NCBI RefSeq assembly: GCF_030063135.1
Contig: NZ_JASISO010000022.1
Span: 1 to 64,000 of the forward strand
DNA: 64,000 nucleotides
Source: Streptomyces sp. G-G2
Lineage (GTDB): Bacteria > Actinomycetota > Actinomycetes > Streptomycetales > Streptomycetaceae
Direction of reading: 5' to 3'
Shown here: positions 35,393 through 43,808 of the stretch, in pieces
How positions within the stretch are numbered: position 1 is the first letter of the stretch
How the letters are laid out: every line of letters begins with the position of its first letter
The notes under the pieces: model-generated
Told to the model about the DNA's origin: nothing
The model's database searches: none
What the model saw: the letters and a program-made list of their open reading frames with translations, nothing else
Program-made: the position numbers and the translations under genes

Positions 35393-36160
35393 TCAGAAGC
35401 GGCGCGTGATCAGGGCGCGCTTGACTTCCTGGATGGCCTTCGTGACCTCGATGCCACGGGGGCACGCGTCGGTGCAGTTGAACGTCGTGCGGCAGCGCCA
35501 CACGCCGTCCTTGTCGTTCAGGATCTCCAGGCGCTGCTCTCCGGCCTCGTCACGCGAGTCGAAGATGAAGCGGTGCGCGTTGACGATCGCCGCCGGGCCG
35601 AAGTACTGGCCGTCGTTCCAGAACACCGGGCACGAGGACGTGCACGCGGCGCACAGGATGCACTTGGTGGTGTCGTCGAAGCGCTCGCGGTCCTCGGCGG
35701 ACTGCAGGCGCTCGCGCGTCGGCTCGTTGCCCTTGGTGACCAGGAACGGCATGACGTCCCGGTACGCCTGGAAGAAGGGCTCCATGTCGACGATGAGGTC
35801 CTTCATCACCGTGAGGCCCTTGATGGCCTCGACGGTGATGGGCTTCTCCGGGTTGATGTCCTTGATCAGCGTCTTGCAGGCGAGCCTGTTCTTGCCGTTG
35901 ATCCGCATCGCGTCGGAGCCGCAGATGCCGTGCGCGCACGAGCGGCGGAAGGTCAGCGTGCCGTCGAGGTCCCACTTGATCTTGTGGAGACCGTCGAGCA
36001 CGCGCTCCTTCGGGTCGATCTCGATCTGGAAGTCCTGCCAGGTCGACTCCTCCGAGATCTCCGGGTTGAACCGGCGGATCCGGAAGGTGACCGTGATGAA
36101 CGGCGAGGCCGCGGCCGCCGCTTCCATCTCGTCCGTCTTGGACATGGTCGGGGTGGCCAT
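35393..36160 (-). CDS. sdhB: Succinate dehydrogenase iron-sulfur subunit
   Basis: SdhB carries electrons from the flavin of SdhA to quinone. The 255 residues hold the [2Fe-2S] ligands in CAHGICGSDAM with a later NRLAC. The [4Fe-4S]/[3Fe-4S] ligands are in CILCAACTSSCPVFWND and CRTTFNCTDACPRGIE. The ATG overlaps the last base of the sdhA stop. It is the last gene of sdhCDAB. Confidence 0.97.
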   Translation of the reverse strand: MATPTMSKTDEMEAAAAASPFITVTFRIRRFNPEISEESTWQDFQIEIDPKERVLDGLHKIKWDLDGTLTFRRSCAHGICGSDAMRINGKNRLACKTLIKDINPEKPITVEAIKGLTVMKDLIVDMEPFFQAYRDVMPFLVTKGNEPTRERLQSAEDRERFDDTTKCILCAACTSSCPVFWNDGQYFGPAAIVNAHRFIFDSRDEAGEQRLEILNDKDGVWRCRTTFNCTDACPRGIEVTKAIQEVKRALITRRF

Positions 36161-37914
36161 CAGTACTTACGCTCCATCGGCTGGTAGCGGGTGACGACGA
36201 CGGGCTTGTAGTCCAGCCGTACGGAGTCCTTGCCATCGGCGCCGACCTCGCGGTACGCCATGGTGTGGCGCATGAAGTTGACGTCGTCGCGGTTCGGGTA
36301 GTCCTCGCGGTAGTGGCCGCCGCGGGACTCCTTGCGCGCCAGGGCCGAGATGGCCATGACCTCGGCCAGGTCGAGCAGGTTGCCCAGCTCGATGGCCTCC
36401 AGCAGGTCCGTGTTGAACCGCTTGCCCTTGTCCTGGACGGACACGTTCAGGTACCGCTCGCGCAGCTCCGCGATCTTCTCGACCGCGGTCTTGATCGTCT
36501 GCTCGGTGCGGAACACCATCACGCAGGCGTCCATCGTCTCCTGGAGCTCCAGGCGCAGGTCGGCGACCCGCTCCTTGCCCGTGGAGTTGCGCAGGCGCTC
36601 GACCTGGTCGATGACCTGCTGCGCCGGGTTCTCGGGCAGCTCGACGTAGTCGTTCTCGGCCGAGTACTTGGCCGCCGCGATGCCCGAGCGCTTGCCGAAG
36701 ACGTTGATGTCCAGCAGCGAGTTGGTGCCCAGGCGGTTGGCGCCGTGCACGGAGACGCAGGCGACCTCGCCGGCCGCGTACAGACCCGGGACGACGGTGG
36801 TGTTGTCCGAGAGGACCTCACCCTCGACGTTGGTCGGGATGCCGCCCATGGCGTAGTGCGCGGTGGGCTGGATCGGGATCGGGTCCGTGTACGGCTCGAT
36901 GCCGAGGTACGTACGCGCGAACTCCGTGATGTCGGGCAGCTTGGCGTCCAGCTGCTCCGGCGGGAGGTGCGTCAGGTCCAGGTACACGTGGTCACCGGCC
37001 GGACCGCAGCCGCGGCCCTCACGGATCTCGGTGTAGATGGAGCGCGAGACGACGTCACGGGACGCGAGGTCCTTCATGACCGGCGCGTACTTCTCCATGA
37101 AGCGCTCGCCGTCCTTGTTGCGGAGGATGCCGCCCTCACCGCGGGCGCCCTCCGTCAGCAGGATGCCCATGCGCCAGATGCCCGTCGGGTGGAACTGGAA
37201 GAACTCCATGTCCTCCAGCGGCAGACCGCGCCGGAAGCAGGCCGCCTGGCCGTCACCGGTGAGGGTGTGCGCGTTGGAGGTCACCTTGAAGAACTTGCCC
37301 GTGCCGCCGGAGGCGTAGATGACGGACTTCGCCTGGAAGATGTGGATCTCGCCGGTGGCCAGCTCGTAGGCGACGACGCCCGCGGACTTCTGGACCCCGT
37401 CCTCCTCCACGAGGAGCTGGTCCAGGACGTAGAACTCGTTGAAGAACTCCACGCCCTCCTTGACGCAGTTCTGGTACAGCGTCTGGAGGATCATGTGACC
37501 GGTGCGGTCCGCGGCGTAGCAGGACCGGCGGACCGGCGCCTCACCGTGGTTGCGCGAGTGGCCGCCGAAGCGGCGCTGGTCGATGGTGCCGTCCGGGGTG
37601 CGGTTGAACGGCAGGCCCATCTTCTCCAGGTCGAGGACCGCGTCGATGGCCTCCTTCGCCAGGATCTCGGCGGCGTCCTGGTCGACCAGGTAGTCACCGC
37701 CCTTGACCGTGTCGAAGGTGTGCCACTCCCAGTTGTCGTCCTCCACGTTGGCGAGCGCGGCGGCCATGCCGCCCTGCGCGGCGCCCGTGTGGGAGCGGGT
37801 CGGGTACAGCTTCGTGAGCACCGCGGTGCGGCTGCGCTTCGTCGACTCGATGGCCGCGCGCATGCCCGCGCCACCGGCGCCGACGATGACGGTGTCGTAC
37901 TTGTGGATCTTCAT
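36160..37914 (-). CDS. sdhA: Succinate dehydrogenase flavoprotein subunit
   Basis: The 584-residue catalytic subunit oxidises succinate to fumarate. The FAD fold is VIVGAGGAGMRAAIE, and the covalent flavin histidine lies in TRSHTGAAQGGMAAAL. Substrate residues are in LLTEGARGEGGIL, HYAMGGIPTN and VHGANRLGTNSLLD. The ATG at 37914 is set by the first conserved residues (MKIHKYDTVIVGAG); a longer in-frame reading runs back through sdhD and is rejected. It lies 11 bp after sdhD. Confidence 0.97.
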   Translation of the reverse strand: MKIHKYDTVIVGAGGAGMRAAIESTKRSRTAVLTKLYPTRSHTGAAQGGMAAALANVEDDNWEWHTFDTVKGGDYLVDQDAAEILAKEAIDAVLDLEKMGLPFNRTPDGTIDQRRFGGHSRNHGEAPVRRSCYAADRTGHMILQTLYQNCVKEGVEFFNEFYVLDQLLVEEDGVQKSAGVVAYELATGEIHIFQAKSVIYASGGTGKFFKVTSNAHTLTGDGQAACFRRGLPLEDMEFFQFHPTGIWRMGILLTEGARGEGGILRNKDGERFMEKYAPVMKDLASRDVVSRSIYTEIREGRGCGPAGDHVYLDLTHLPPEQLDAKLPDITEFARTYLGIEPYTDPIPIQPTAHYAMGGIPTNVEGEVLSDNTTVVPGLYAAGEVACVSVHGANRLGTNSLLDINVFGKRSGIAAAKYSAENDYVELPENPAQQVIDQVERLRNSTGKERVADLRLELQETMDACVMVFRTEQTIKTAVEKIAELRERYLNVSVQDKGKRFNTDLLEAIELGNLLDLAEVMAISALARKESRGGHYREDYPNRDDVNFMRHTMAYREVGADGKDSVRLDYKPVVVTRYQPMERKY

Positions 37915-37925
37915 CAGGATTCGCC

Positions 37926-38417
37926 TCAGCCCATGCCGCGGATGTTCGGGTCGAAGGTGAAGATCACCAGCGTGCCCAGAAGGATGGTGAACACCGTGGC
38001 GGTGTAGAGCAGGCCCTTCAGCCACAGCCGCGTGTTGGCGCGCTCCGCGTAGTCGTTGATGACCGTACGCAGACCGTTGGAGCCGTGCAGCATCGCCAGC
38101 CACAGCATCAGCAGGTCCCAGACCTGCCAGAACGGCGAGGCCCAGCGGCCCGCCACGAAGGCGAAGCCGATCTTGGAAACGCCGCCGTCCAGCACGAGCT
38201 GGATGAGCAGGTGGCCGATGACCAGGACGACCAGCACGATGCCCGAGAGGCGCATGAAGAGCCACGCGATCATCTCGAAGTTCCCGCGGGTCGAGCGCGG
38301 AGTCTTGCTCGTGCGCTTGCGCGGGGCTTCGATGTACGGCGCCGGGTTGTCGACGTCGTAGAGGGGAACGCCCTCCACGTCGCCGATCGTCTGGGCGGAA
38401 GAAGTGTCAGAAGACAT
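37926..38417 (-). CDS. sdhD: Succinate dehydrogenase membrane anchor subunit
   Basis: The 163 residues have a hydrophilic N-terminus of about 50 and three membrane helices: WLFMRLSGIVLVVLVIGHLL, VWDLLMLWLAMLHGSNGL and GLLYTATVFTILLGTLVIF. The His in LAMLHGSNGL is the probable haem ligand. It anchors SdhAB with SdhC and forms the quinone site. It starts 5 bp after sdhC. Confidence 0.93.
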   Translation of the reverse strand: MSSDTSSAQTIGDVEGVPLYDVDNPAPYIEAPRKRTSKTPRSTRGNFEMIAWLFMRLSGIVLVVLVIGHLLIQLVLDGGVSKIGFAFVAGRWASPFWQVWDLLMLWLAMLHGSNGLRTVINDYAERANTRLWLKGLLYTATVFTILLGTLVIFTFDPNIRGMG

Positions 38418-38422
38418 GCGTG

Positions 38423-38803
38423 TCACTTCCCGAACAGTTGCAGGTAGGCGTGGTGCAGCACGGGGTAGATCGCGCCGATCATCAGCACGATCCAGATGCC
38501 GACCACGGACCAGAGCATCTGCTTCTGGTAGCGCGGGCCCTTGGACCAGAAGTCCACGGCGATGACACGGAGACCGTTGAGCGCGTGGAAGAGGATTGCG
38601 GCGACGAGGCCGTACTCCATCAGCGCGACGATCGGGGTCTTGTAGGTAGCGACGACATCGTCGTACGCCTCGGGAGAGACGCGGACGAGTGCGGTGTCGA
38701 GGACGTGTACGAACAGGAAGAAGAAGATGAGGACGCCGGTGACTCGATGAGCCACCCAGGACCACATTCCTTCCCGGCCGCGGTACAACGTTCCAGCCGG
38801 CAC
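38423..38803 (-). CDS. sdhC: Succinate dehydrogenase cytochrome b556 subunit
   Basis: The 126 residues from GTG have GGAGGG 7 bp upstream. The SdhC signature WVAHRVTGVLIFFFLFVHVL is followed by ALMEYGLVAAILFHALNGLR and a third helix. Histidines in these helices bind haem b. It is the first gene of the sdh operon; the promoter should lie in 38804-38950. Confidence 0.94.
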   Translation of the reverse strand: MPAGTLYRGREGMWSWVAHRVTGVLIFFFLFVHVLDTALVRVSPEAYDDVVATYKTPIVALMEYGLVAAILFHALNGLRVIAVDFWSKGPRYQKQMLWSVVGIWIVLMIGAIYPVLHHAYLQLFGK

Positions 38804-38955
38804 GGAAAACCCTCCGGAAGCGGGGCGGGGGCCAGCCGGCTTCTTTGTCGGTCGGGCCCGGCCGGGTACGGTCCTCCGGCCCCGGACATCGTAGCGACGC
38901 TTTGTCGGTTCCCTTGCGCGGGGGCCATCGGTGTGATCAAACAGGCACGGACGGA

Positions 38956-39495
38956 CTATCCCACAGGAGCGAAACGCCCCAATTCAGACGCATCGTCGGC
39001 CGCTCGGCCGACCGCGCCCCCCGGCACGTGGAGAAATCCCACCAGCTGGGCGAGTCGCGAGCGCGCCACCCGGCGCAGCTCGTCGGCCGAGGTGGCCCGC
39101 TCCTCGTCCACCTCGTGGGCCATCCGCCGCCGGATCGCCGCCAGCACCTGGTGCGCGTGCTCCTCGGCCGGGTGCCCGTCGAGGCAGATGACGAAGGCGT
39201 GCCCGAACTTCCGCTCGTACTCCGCGTGCGCGGCGCCGAGGGCGAGGTGGGCGGCGTACGGCGCGTCGTGGGCCAGTCCCGCCGAGAACTCCCCGGTCAG
39301 CGCCTCCGCCAGGTCCGCGTGGCGCAGGTCGTACGACGCCTCGTCGGCGGCGGCGAGCAGCGCGTCCAGATCGGGGTACGGGCGATGCTCGGCCACCCGT
39401 TGCGCCCAGCGGTGGCTGCCGCAGCAGCGCAGCAGGGCCTCCTGGGCGGACTCGGCCGACGCGGCGTTGAACCGCGCCAGGGCGCTGCCGCGCAT
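38956..39495 (-). CDS. OHCU decarboxylase (uric acid catabolism)
   Basis: This is the 2-oxo-4-hydroxy-4-carboxy-5-ureidoimidazoline decarboxylase, which gives S-allantoin in the last step of urate breakdown. From ATG 39495 there are 179 residues: ALARFNAASAESAQEALLRC, HAEYERKFGHAFVICLDGHP and RMAHEVDEERATSADELRRV. The conserved E-x-K/R-F-G-H-x-F motif is present. No ribosome site precedes the ATG, but GAGGAG lies 7 nt before an in-frame CTG at 39519, so a CTG start (187 aa) is possible. No other urate genes adjoin it. Confidence 0.88.
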   Translation of the reverse strand: MRGSALARFNAASAESAQEALLRCCGSHRWAQRVAEHRPYPDLDALLAAADEASYDLRHADLAEALTGEFSAGLAHDAPYAAHLALGAAHAEYERKFGHAFVICLDGHPAEEHAHQVLAAIRRRMAHEVDEERATSADELRRVARSRLAQLVGFLHVPGGAVGRAADDASELGRFAPVG

Positions 39496-39859
39496 CTGCG
39501 CCGGAAGGTGGCTGGACAGCGTGGGGCTCCTCGCGATGCGGGTGGGGTGTGACGCCACGCTATCGACGCGAAGGTCGGAAGAGCGTACGCAACCGCGGAT
39601 TTCACCCGGAAGAGAGCCGAAAGAGCGAGAATGGGACGGCTTGTGAAGGGGAAGGCGACCGAGACCGCCACCCCCCACAGGAGAGGCCCCGGTCGCCAAC
39701 CGTTACGGGCTCGTGCGACAAGCCCGTACCCCTGTCAGCGCCTTGAGTGCGTTTTGTGTCACACCTCGCTTCGCGCACGCTTGGTTGCAGGTTGTACAAC
39801 GCGTGGACGGGAGCCGCCGCAAAGCCGTAACGTGCTGATTTGCGCAGACGTACGGGACA
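39496..39859. other. 364-bp divergent intergenic region before the ECF sigma gene
   Basis: It holds two hairpin-forming repeats, GGCGACCG/CGGTCGCC (39654-39697) and ACGGGCT/AGCCCGT (39705-39727), and the palindrome GTTGTACAAC (39791-39800). The rest shows no gene. The structured part could be a leader of the sigma-factor transcript or the site of its regulator. Confidence 0.45.
39791..39800. promoter_or_regulatory. Palindrome GTTGTACAAC before the ECF sigma gene
   Basis: A perfect 10-bp palindrome, preceded by GGTTGCA, 60 bp upstream of the sigma-factor GTG. The position suits an operator or an ECF-type promoter element. Confidence 0.35.
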
Positions 39860-40672
39860 GTGAACGGGTTGGGGACTTTGCTGGGGGACGACGCGGAGCT
39901 GACCGCCGCGGTGCTCGCGGCGCAGGACGGCGACGAGAACGCGTTCCGTGCTGTGTACCGCGCCGTGCACCCGCGCCTGCTGGGGTACGTCCGCACGCTC
40001 GTCGGCGACGGCGACGCGGAGGACGTCACCTCCGAGGCCTGGCTGCAGATATCCCGCGACCTCGGCTCCTTCACCGGAGACGCCGACCGCTTCCGCGGCT
40101 GGGCCGCGCGAATAGCCCGCAACCGGGCCCTCGACCACATACGCATGCGCGGCCGCCGCCCCGCCATCGGCGGCGACGAGAGCGAACTCACCGAGCACGC
40201 CGCCGACTGCGACACCGCGGGCGAGGCCATCGAGGCCCTCGCCACCGGCCGTGCCATGGCGCTGATCGCCCAGCTCCCGCAGGACCAGGCAGAGGCCGTC
40301 GTCCTGCGCGTGGTCGTCGGCCTCGACGCCAAGACCGCCGCCGAAACCCTGGGCAAACGGCCCGGGGCGGTACGGACGGCGGCGCACCGGGGGCTGAAAC
40401 GGCTCGCCGAACTGATCGCGAACGAAACGGACACCGGGCCGGGAACGCCGGAGGGCATGTCGCCGGGAGCGGGGGTGGGCGCCGCACGCGCCACCGGGCT
40501 CGGGGATAATCGCCCTGGCCACGCCGTCGACGGCGATGGCACCGGAGGCGCCGGGGACACCGGTGACGGGCGGGATCTGGACGCCGTACCCGCCCAACGC
40601 GGCCGGGGCGCAGGACTCGCGGAGCGAACCGGTGTGACGCATTCACGTTGGCGGACGCAGAAGGACATGTGA
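39860..40672 (+). CDS. ECF-type RNA polymerase sigma factor
   Basis: The product has 270 residues from GTG. Region 2 is FRAVYRAVHPRLLGYVRTLV, GDAEDVTSEAWLQISRDL and RFRGWAARIARNRALDHIR. Region 4 is IAQLPQDQAEAVVLRVVVGL, DAKTAAETLGKRPGAVRTAA. A tail of about 75 residues, rich in Gly, Asp and Thr, follows and may be disordered. The stop overlaps the ATG of a single-TM protein gene by one base, the usual layout of an ECF sigma with its membrane anti-sigma. Confidence 0.9.
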   Translation: MNGLGTLLGDDAELTAAVLAAQDGDENAFRAVYRAVHPRLLGYVRTLVGDGDAEDVTSEAWLQISRDLGSFTGDADRFRGWAARIARNRALDHIRMRGRRPAIGGDESELTEHAADCDTAGEAIEALATGRAMALIAQLPQDQAEAVVLRVVVGLDAKTAAETLGKRPGAVRTAAHRGLKRLAELIANETDTGPGTPEGMSPGAGVGAARATGLGDNRPGHAVDGDGTGGAGDTGDGRDLDAVPAQRGRGAGLAERTGVTHSRWRTQKDM

Positions 40673-41700
40673 TGGCCGACGATCGCACCAGGTGGCTGAA
40701 CCGAGCCACGGCGGACCGACTGCTGCGCGGCGAACCCGTGGATCAGCCCGAAGACCCCCGCGCCCGGGTGGACGCCGCCCGGCTGCGCGATGCCCTGGAC
40801 TCCCTGCTGCCGGACGCCGGAGCGTCCCGTACGGCGGAACTGCCCGGCGAGGTCGCGGCCCTGGCCGCCTTCCGCGCGGCGCGGCCGACCGCGGTCGCGG
40901 CTCCGGCTCCGGCTTTCGAGCGGTCCGCCGCCGAACGGGGTACGGACGGATCCCCGGCCGAGGAACCCCTGGTCGCCATAGTCCCCGTACCGGCCACCGC
41001 CGGGGCCGCCGCCCAGGGGCGGGCCCCGCGCCCGGCGGCCCCCTGGCGCTTCGGCCTCGCCGCGGCCATGGCCGCGATCGCCATCGGCGGGGTCGCGGCC
41101 GCCGCGAGCGGTGGCCTGTTCGACCGGGCCCTCCATCTGAACGCGGACCCCGCGCCCACGGCGGAGATCACCGACCGGGTCACGCCGGACCCGGTCGGCG
41201 GCACCGCCGGCCCGAGCACCGGCCCGTCCCGGCGCCCCCCGGCGCAGACCACCGGCGAACCGTTCGGCAGCCCCGGCGCCCGCACCCCGGGCCCGGAGGC
41301 ACACACCCCGCCGGGCGCCACCGGCGCGGCGGCGGGCGGCACGAACAGCGGAGGTTCGGGCGGTACGGGCGCCACGACGGGCCCGGACAAGGACAGCCGG
41401 GAGCACTTCGGCCTCGGCGAGACCCATGACCGGGACGTCCAGCGCGGTGTCGCCGATCTGTGCCACGACTTCCGCTCCGGCAGCCTGAGCGGCGAACGGG
41501 AGAACCGGCTCAACCTGCTGGCCAAGGGCCGCGGGCGGGTCCAGAGCTACTGCGACGAACTGCTGGACGGTGCGAGCGGCACCACGGACTCCCCGCCGAA
41601 GGGGACGACCCCGCCGGTCCCCGGCCCGGGGTCCGGGCCCGGCCCCAGCCCGGCTCCGGGGAGCGTCACCGGCTCCCTCGGTCTGCGCCTGCGGCGCTGA
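40672..41700 (+). CDS. Putative membrane anti-sigma factor
   Basis: The 342 residues start at ATG 40672, sharing one base with the sigma stop. The N-terminal cytoplasmic part is about 120 residues (WLNRATADRLLRGEPVDQPE; ARLRDALDSLLPDAGASRTA). One membrane helix follows (FGLAAAMAAIAIGGVAAAAS), then a long extracellular Pro/Gly/Thr-rich segment and a small domain with two Cys (DLCHDF, SYCDEL). No zinc-type HxxxCxxC motif is visible, so the anti-sigma role rests on gene order. Confidence 0.75.
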   Translation: MADDRTRWLNRATADRLLRGEPVDQPEDPRARVDAARLRDALDSLLPDAGASRTAELPGEVAALAAFRAARPTAVAAPAPAFERSAAERGTDGSPAEEPLVAIVPVPATAGAAAQGRAPRPAAPWRFGLAAAMAAIAIGGVAAAASGGLFDRALHLNADPAPTAEITDRVTPDPVGGTAGPSTGPSRRPPAQTTGEPFGSPGARTPGPEAHTPPGATGAAAGGTNSGGSGGTGATTGPDKDSREHFGLGETHDRDVQRGVADLCHDFRSGSLSGERENRLNLLAKGRGRVQSYCDELLDGASGTTDSPPKGTTPPVPGPGSGPGPSPAPGSVTGSLGLRLRR

Positions 41701-41918
41701 ACCGGCGGTCGCGGCGCGGGCCTCCGCGGAGGGCGCGGGACGGGCTGCCGGACGAGCCGCTGGACGGGCCGTCGTGCGGGCCGTCGAGCGGGCCGGAACA
41801 CCCGCTGACCTCGGCTGTAACACTTTTCGACGCGTCGGCGCAGTACTCAATGAGCCGACTGGTCATCGGCCGCGCATGAGCCGGGGTTCCCCCCGTACCT
41901 CTTGGCTCTGCGCAACCT

Positions 41919-41957
41919 GGCGCGGGCGGGGTTCGTTCCCCCGACCCTGCCCGCGCC
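41919..41957. terminator. Hairpin between the anti-sigma and L,D-transpeptidase genes
   Basis: GGCGCGGGCGGGGTTCG can pair with CGACCCTGCCCGCGCC with two mismatches, followed by CTCTTAAT. It can serve both convergent genes. The remaining part of 41701-41976 has short GGGCCGTCG repeats and no gene. Confidence 0.55.
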
Positions 41958-41976
41958 TCTTAATCCCGCGTCCCGC

Positions 41977-42876
41977 TCACCAGTAGACGACGACCTTGTC
42001 GCCCACCTTCACCTGGTCGAAGAGCGCCGACAGCTTGGCCTTGTCCCGCACGTTCACGCAGCCGTGCGAGGCGCCCGCGTAGCCCCGGGCCGCGAAGTCC
42101 GACGAGTAGTGCACCGCCTGGCCCTCGCTGAAGAACATGGAGTACGGCATCGCCGTGTGGTAGATCGTCGACGTCCACTCCTTGGCCTTCCACTCCACCT
42201 TGAACTCGCCCTCGCGGGTCGGCGTGTTCTCCGAGCCGAAGCGGACGTCCATGGTCGAGACGACCTTGCCGTCGATCATCCAGGCCAGGGTGCGGCTCTC
42301 CTTGCTGATGCACATCGCCCGGCCCGTCATGCAGCGCGGGTCCGGCGCGTCGACCTGGTTCGTCGTCGGCGACAGCTCCTCGGTGGTGGGCTTCTTGCTG
42401 AGGCTCCGCACCTTCTTCCAGGTGGCGTCGTCGACGGAGCCCGAGGCGGTCAGCTGGTGCTTGGTCTGGAAGGCCTTGACCGCGGCGATCGTCTTGGAAC
42501 CGTAGAAACCGGTGGGCGTGGCGCCGAACAGGCCCAGCTGCTTGAGCCGGGCCTGCAGTTCACGGACCTGGTCGTCCTCGGAGCCCTCCGCCATCAGGTA
42601 CTTCACCTGCGGGGACGCGGACGCGGACGCCGTGGGGGAGGGGGAGGGGGACGTGGGGGCGGAGGCCGAGGCCGAGGCGGACGGCGAGGGCGAGGCGTCG
42701 CCCGGCTTGTTGTCCTGGGCCGGGGAGGACGCGGGCAGTGATGCCGGAGCGGAAGCGCCCGGCCCCTTCGGAGCCGCCTTCTGCGGCCCGCAGGCCGTCG
42801 CGGTCGCGCCGAGGACGACCGCGGTGGCCACCCCGAGCGTGCGGATCATGAGTCTCTGACGGTGCAGGCTGAACAT
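41977..42876 (-). CDS. L,D-transpeptidase lipoprotein (YkuD)
   Basis: The 299-residue secreted enzyme makes 3-3 peptidoglycan cross-links or attaches proteins. The N-terminus is a lipoprotein signal with Cys at about 29 (GATATAC). A Ser/Pro/Ala linker follows, then a peptidoglycan-binding domain (VRELQARLKQLGLFGATPTG; FYGSKTIAAVKAFQTKHQL). The YkuD domain carries the catalytic His/Cys block: VHYSSDFAARGYAGASHGCV, NVRD. It is monocistronic. Confidence 0.93.
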   Translation of the reverse strand: MFSLHRQRLMIRTLGVATAVVLGATATACGPQKAAPKGPGASAPASLPASSPAQDNKPGDASPSPSASASASAPTSPSPSPTASASASPQVKYLMAEGSEDDQVRELQARLKQLGLFGATPTGFYGSKTIAAVKAFQTKHQLTASGSVDDATWKKVRSLSKKPTTEELSPTTNQVDAPDPRCMTGRAMCISKESRTLAWMIDGKVVSTMDVRFGSENTPTREGEFKVEWKAKEWTSTIYHTAMPYSMFFSEGQAVHYSSDFAARGYAGASHGCVNVRDKAKLSALFDQVKVGDKVVVYW

Positions 42877-43046
42877 GGCAGTCCCCCGGTCTCTACGACG
42901 TGTAACTAGACGATGCCGCGCGGACGCGGATAGTTGCGGGCGCTCCCGGGATGTTGCGCCATTGTGACCGTGGGCCGATGCGGTGACGTTTCACCAGGCG
43001 TGGGGAGAGCTGGTTTTCCGCCACCTGGTTCTGCGACACTCCGGAC

Positions 43047-43697
43047 ATGTTCGGCGTCATAGACCTCCCCACCTACCTGGCCGGCCTCGTGCTGATCATC
43101 CTGCTGCCGGGTCCCAACTCGCTGTACGTGCTCTCGGTCGCCGCCCGGCGCGGAGTGCGGACCGGATACAAGGCCGCCGCCGGGGTGTGGACCGGCGACA
43201 CCGTGCTGATGACCCTGGCGGCGGTGGGGGCGGCCTCGCTGCTCCAGGCCAGTCCGGTGGTGTTCGGGGTGGTGAAGGTGCTGGGGGCCGGGTACCTGTC
43301 GTGGCTCGCGGTGGGGATGCTGCGGGGGGCGTGGGCGCTGTGGCGTACGCGACGGGAGGCGGAGCCCGTGCCTGCGGCCGGGGCGGTGGCTCCGGAGGGC
43401 GTGGAGCGGCCCTACCGGCGGGCGCTGCTGATCTCGCTGCTCAACCCGAAGGCGATCCTGTTCCTGATGTCGTTCTTCGTGCAGTTCGTGGATCCGGCGT
43501 ATCCGTACCGGGTGCTGTCGTTCCTGCTGCTGGGGTCGCTGCTGCAGCTGGGCAGCTTCCTGTACCTGACGGCGCTGATCTTCGGGGGGACGAGGCTGGC
43601 CACCGCCTTTACGCGGCGGCGGAGGCTGTCGGCCGGGGCCACCTCGATGGCCGGCGTCCTCTTCCTCGGCTTCGCCGCGAAACTCACCCTGAGCTGA
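43047..43697 (+). CDS. LysE/LeuE-family amino-acid exporter
   Basis: The 216 residues have six hydrophobic helices. The family motif LLPGPNSLYVLSVAARRGVR and the second-repeat LLISLLNPKAILFLMSFFVQ are present. The length matches RhtB/LeuE exporters, which release excess amino acids such as leucine. The substrate is not determinable from the sequence. ATG 43047 is the first Met of the conserved region. Confidence 0.9.
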   Translation: MFGVIDLPTYLAGLVLIILLPGPNSLYVLSVAARRGVRTGYKAAAGVWTGDTVLMTLAAVGAASLLQASPVVFGVVKVLGAGYLSWLAVGMLRGAWALWRTRREAEPVPAAGAVAPEGVERPYRRALLISLLNPKAILFLMSFFVQFVDPAYPYRVLSFLLLGSLLQLGSFLYLTALIFGGTRLATAFTRRRRLSAGATSMAGVLFLGFAAKLTLS

Positions 43698-43808
43698 CCC
43701 CACTCGCCGGACCGAATGGGTCGCCCCCGGGGGCAGCTCCAGCCTTGCCGGGCTGAATTTCGCCCCCGGGGGCGGCTCCGGCGGTGCCGGTGGGGCGGGT
43801 GCCTGTCG

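Noticed and set aside
36160-38265. SdhA starting at 38265 (701 aa)
   Set aside because: The extension runs through sdhD in another frame; the conserved flavoprotein begins at 37914.
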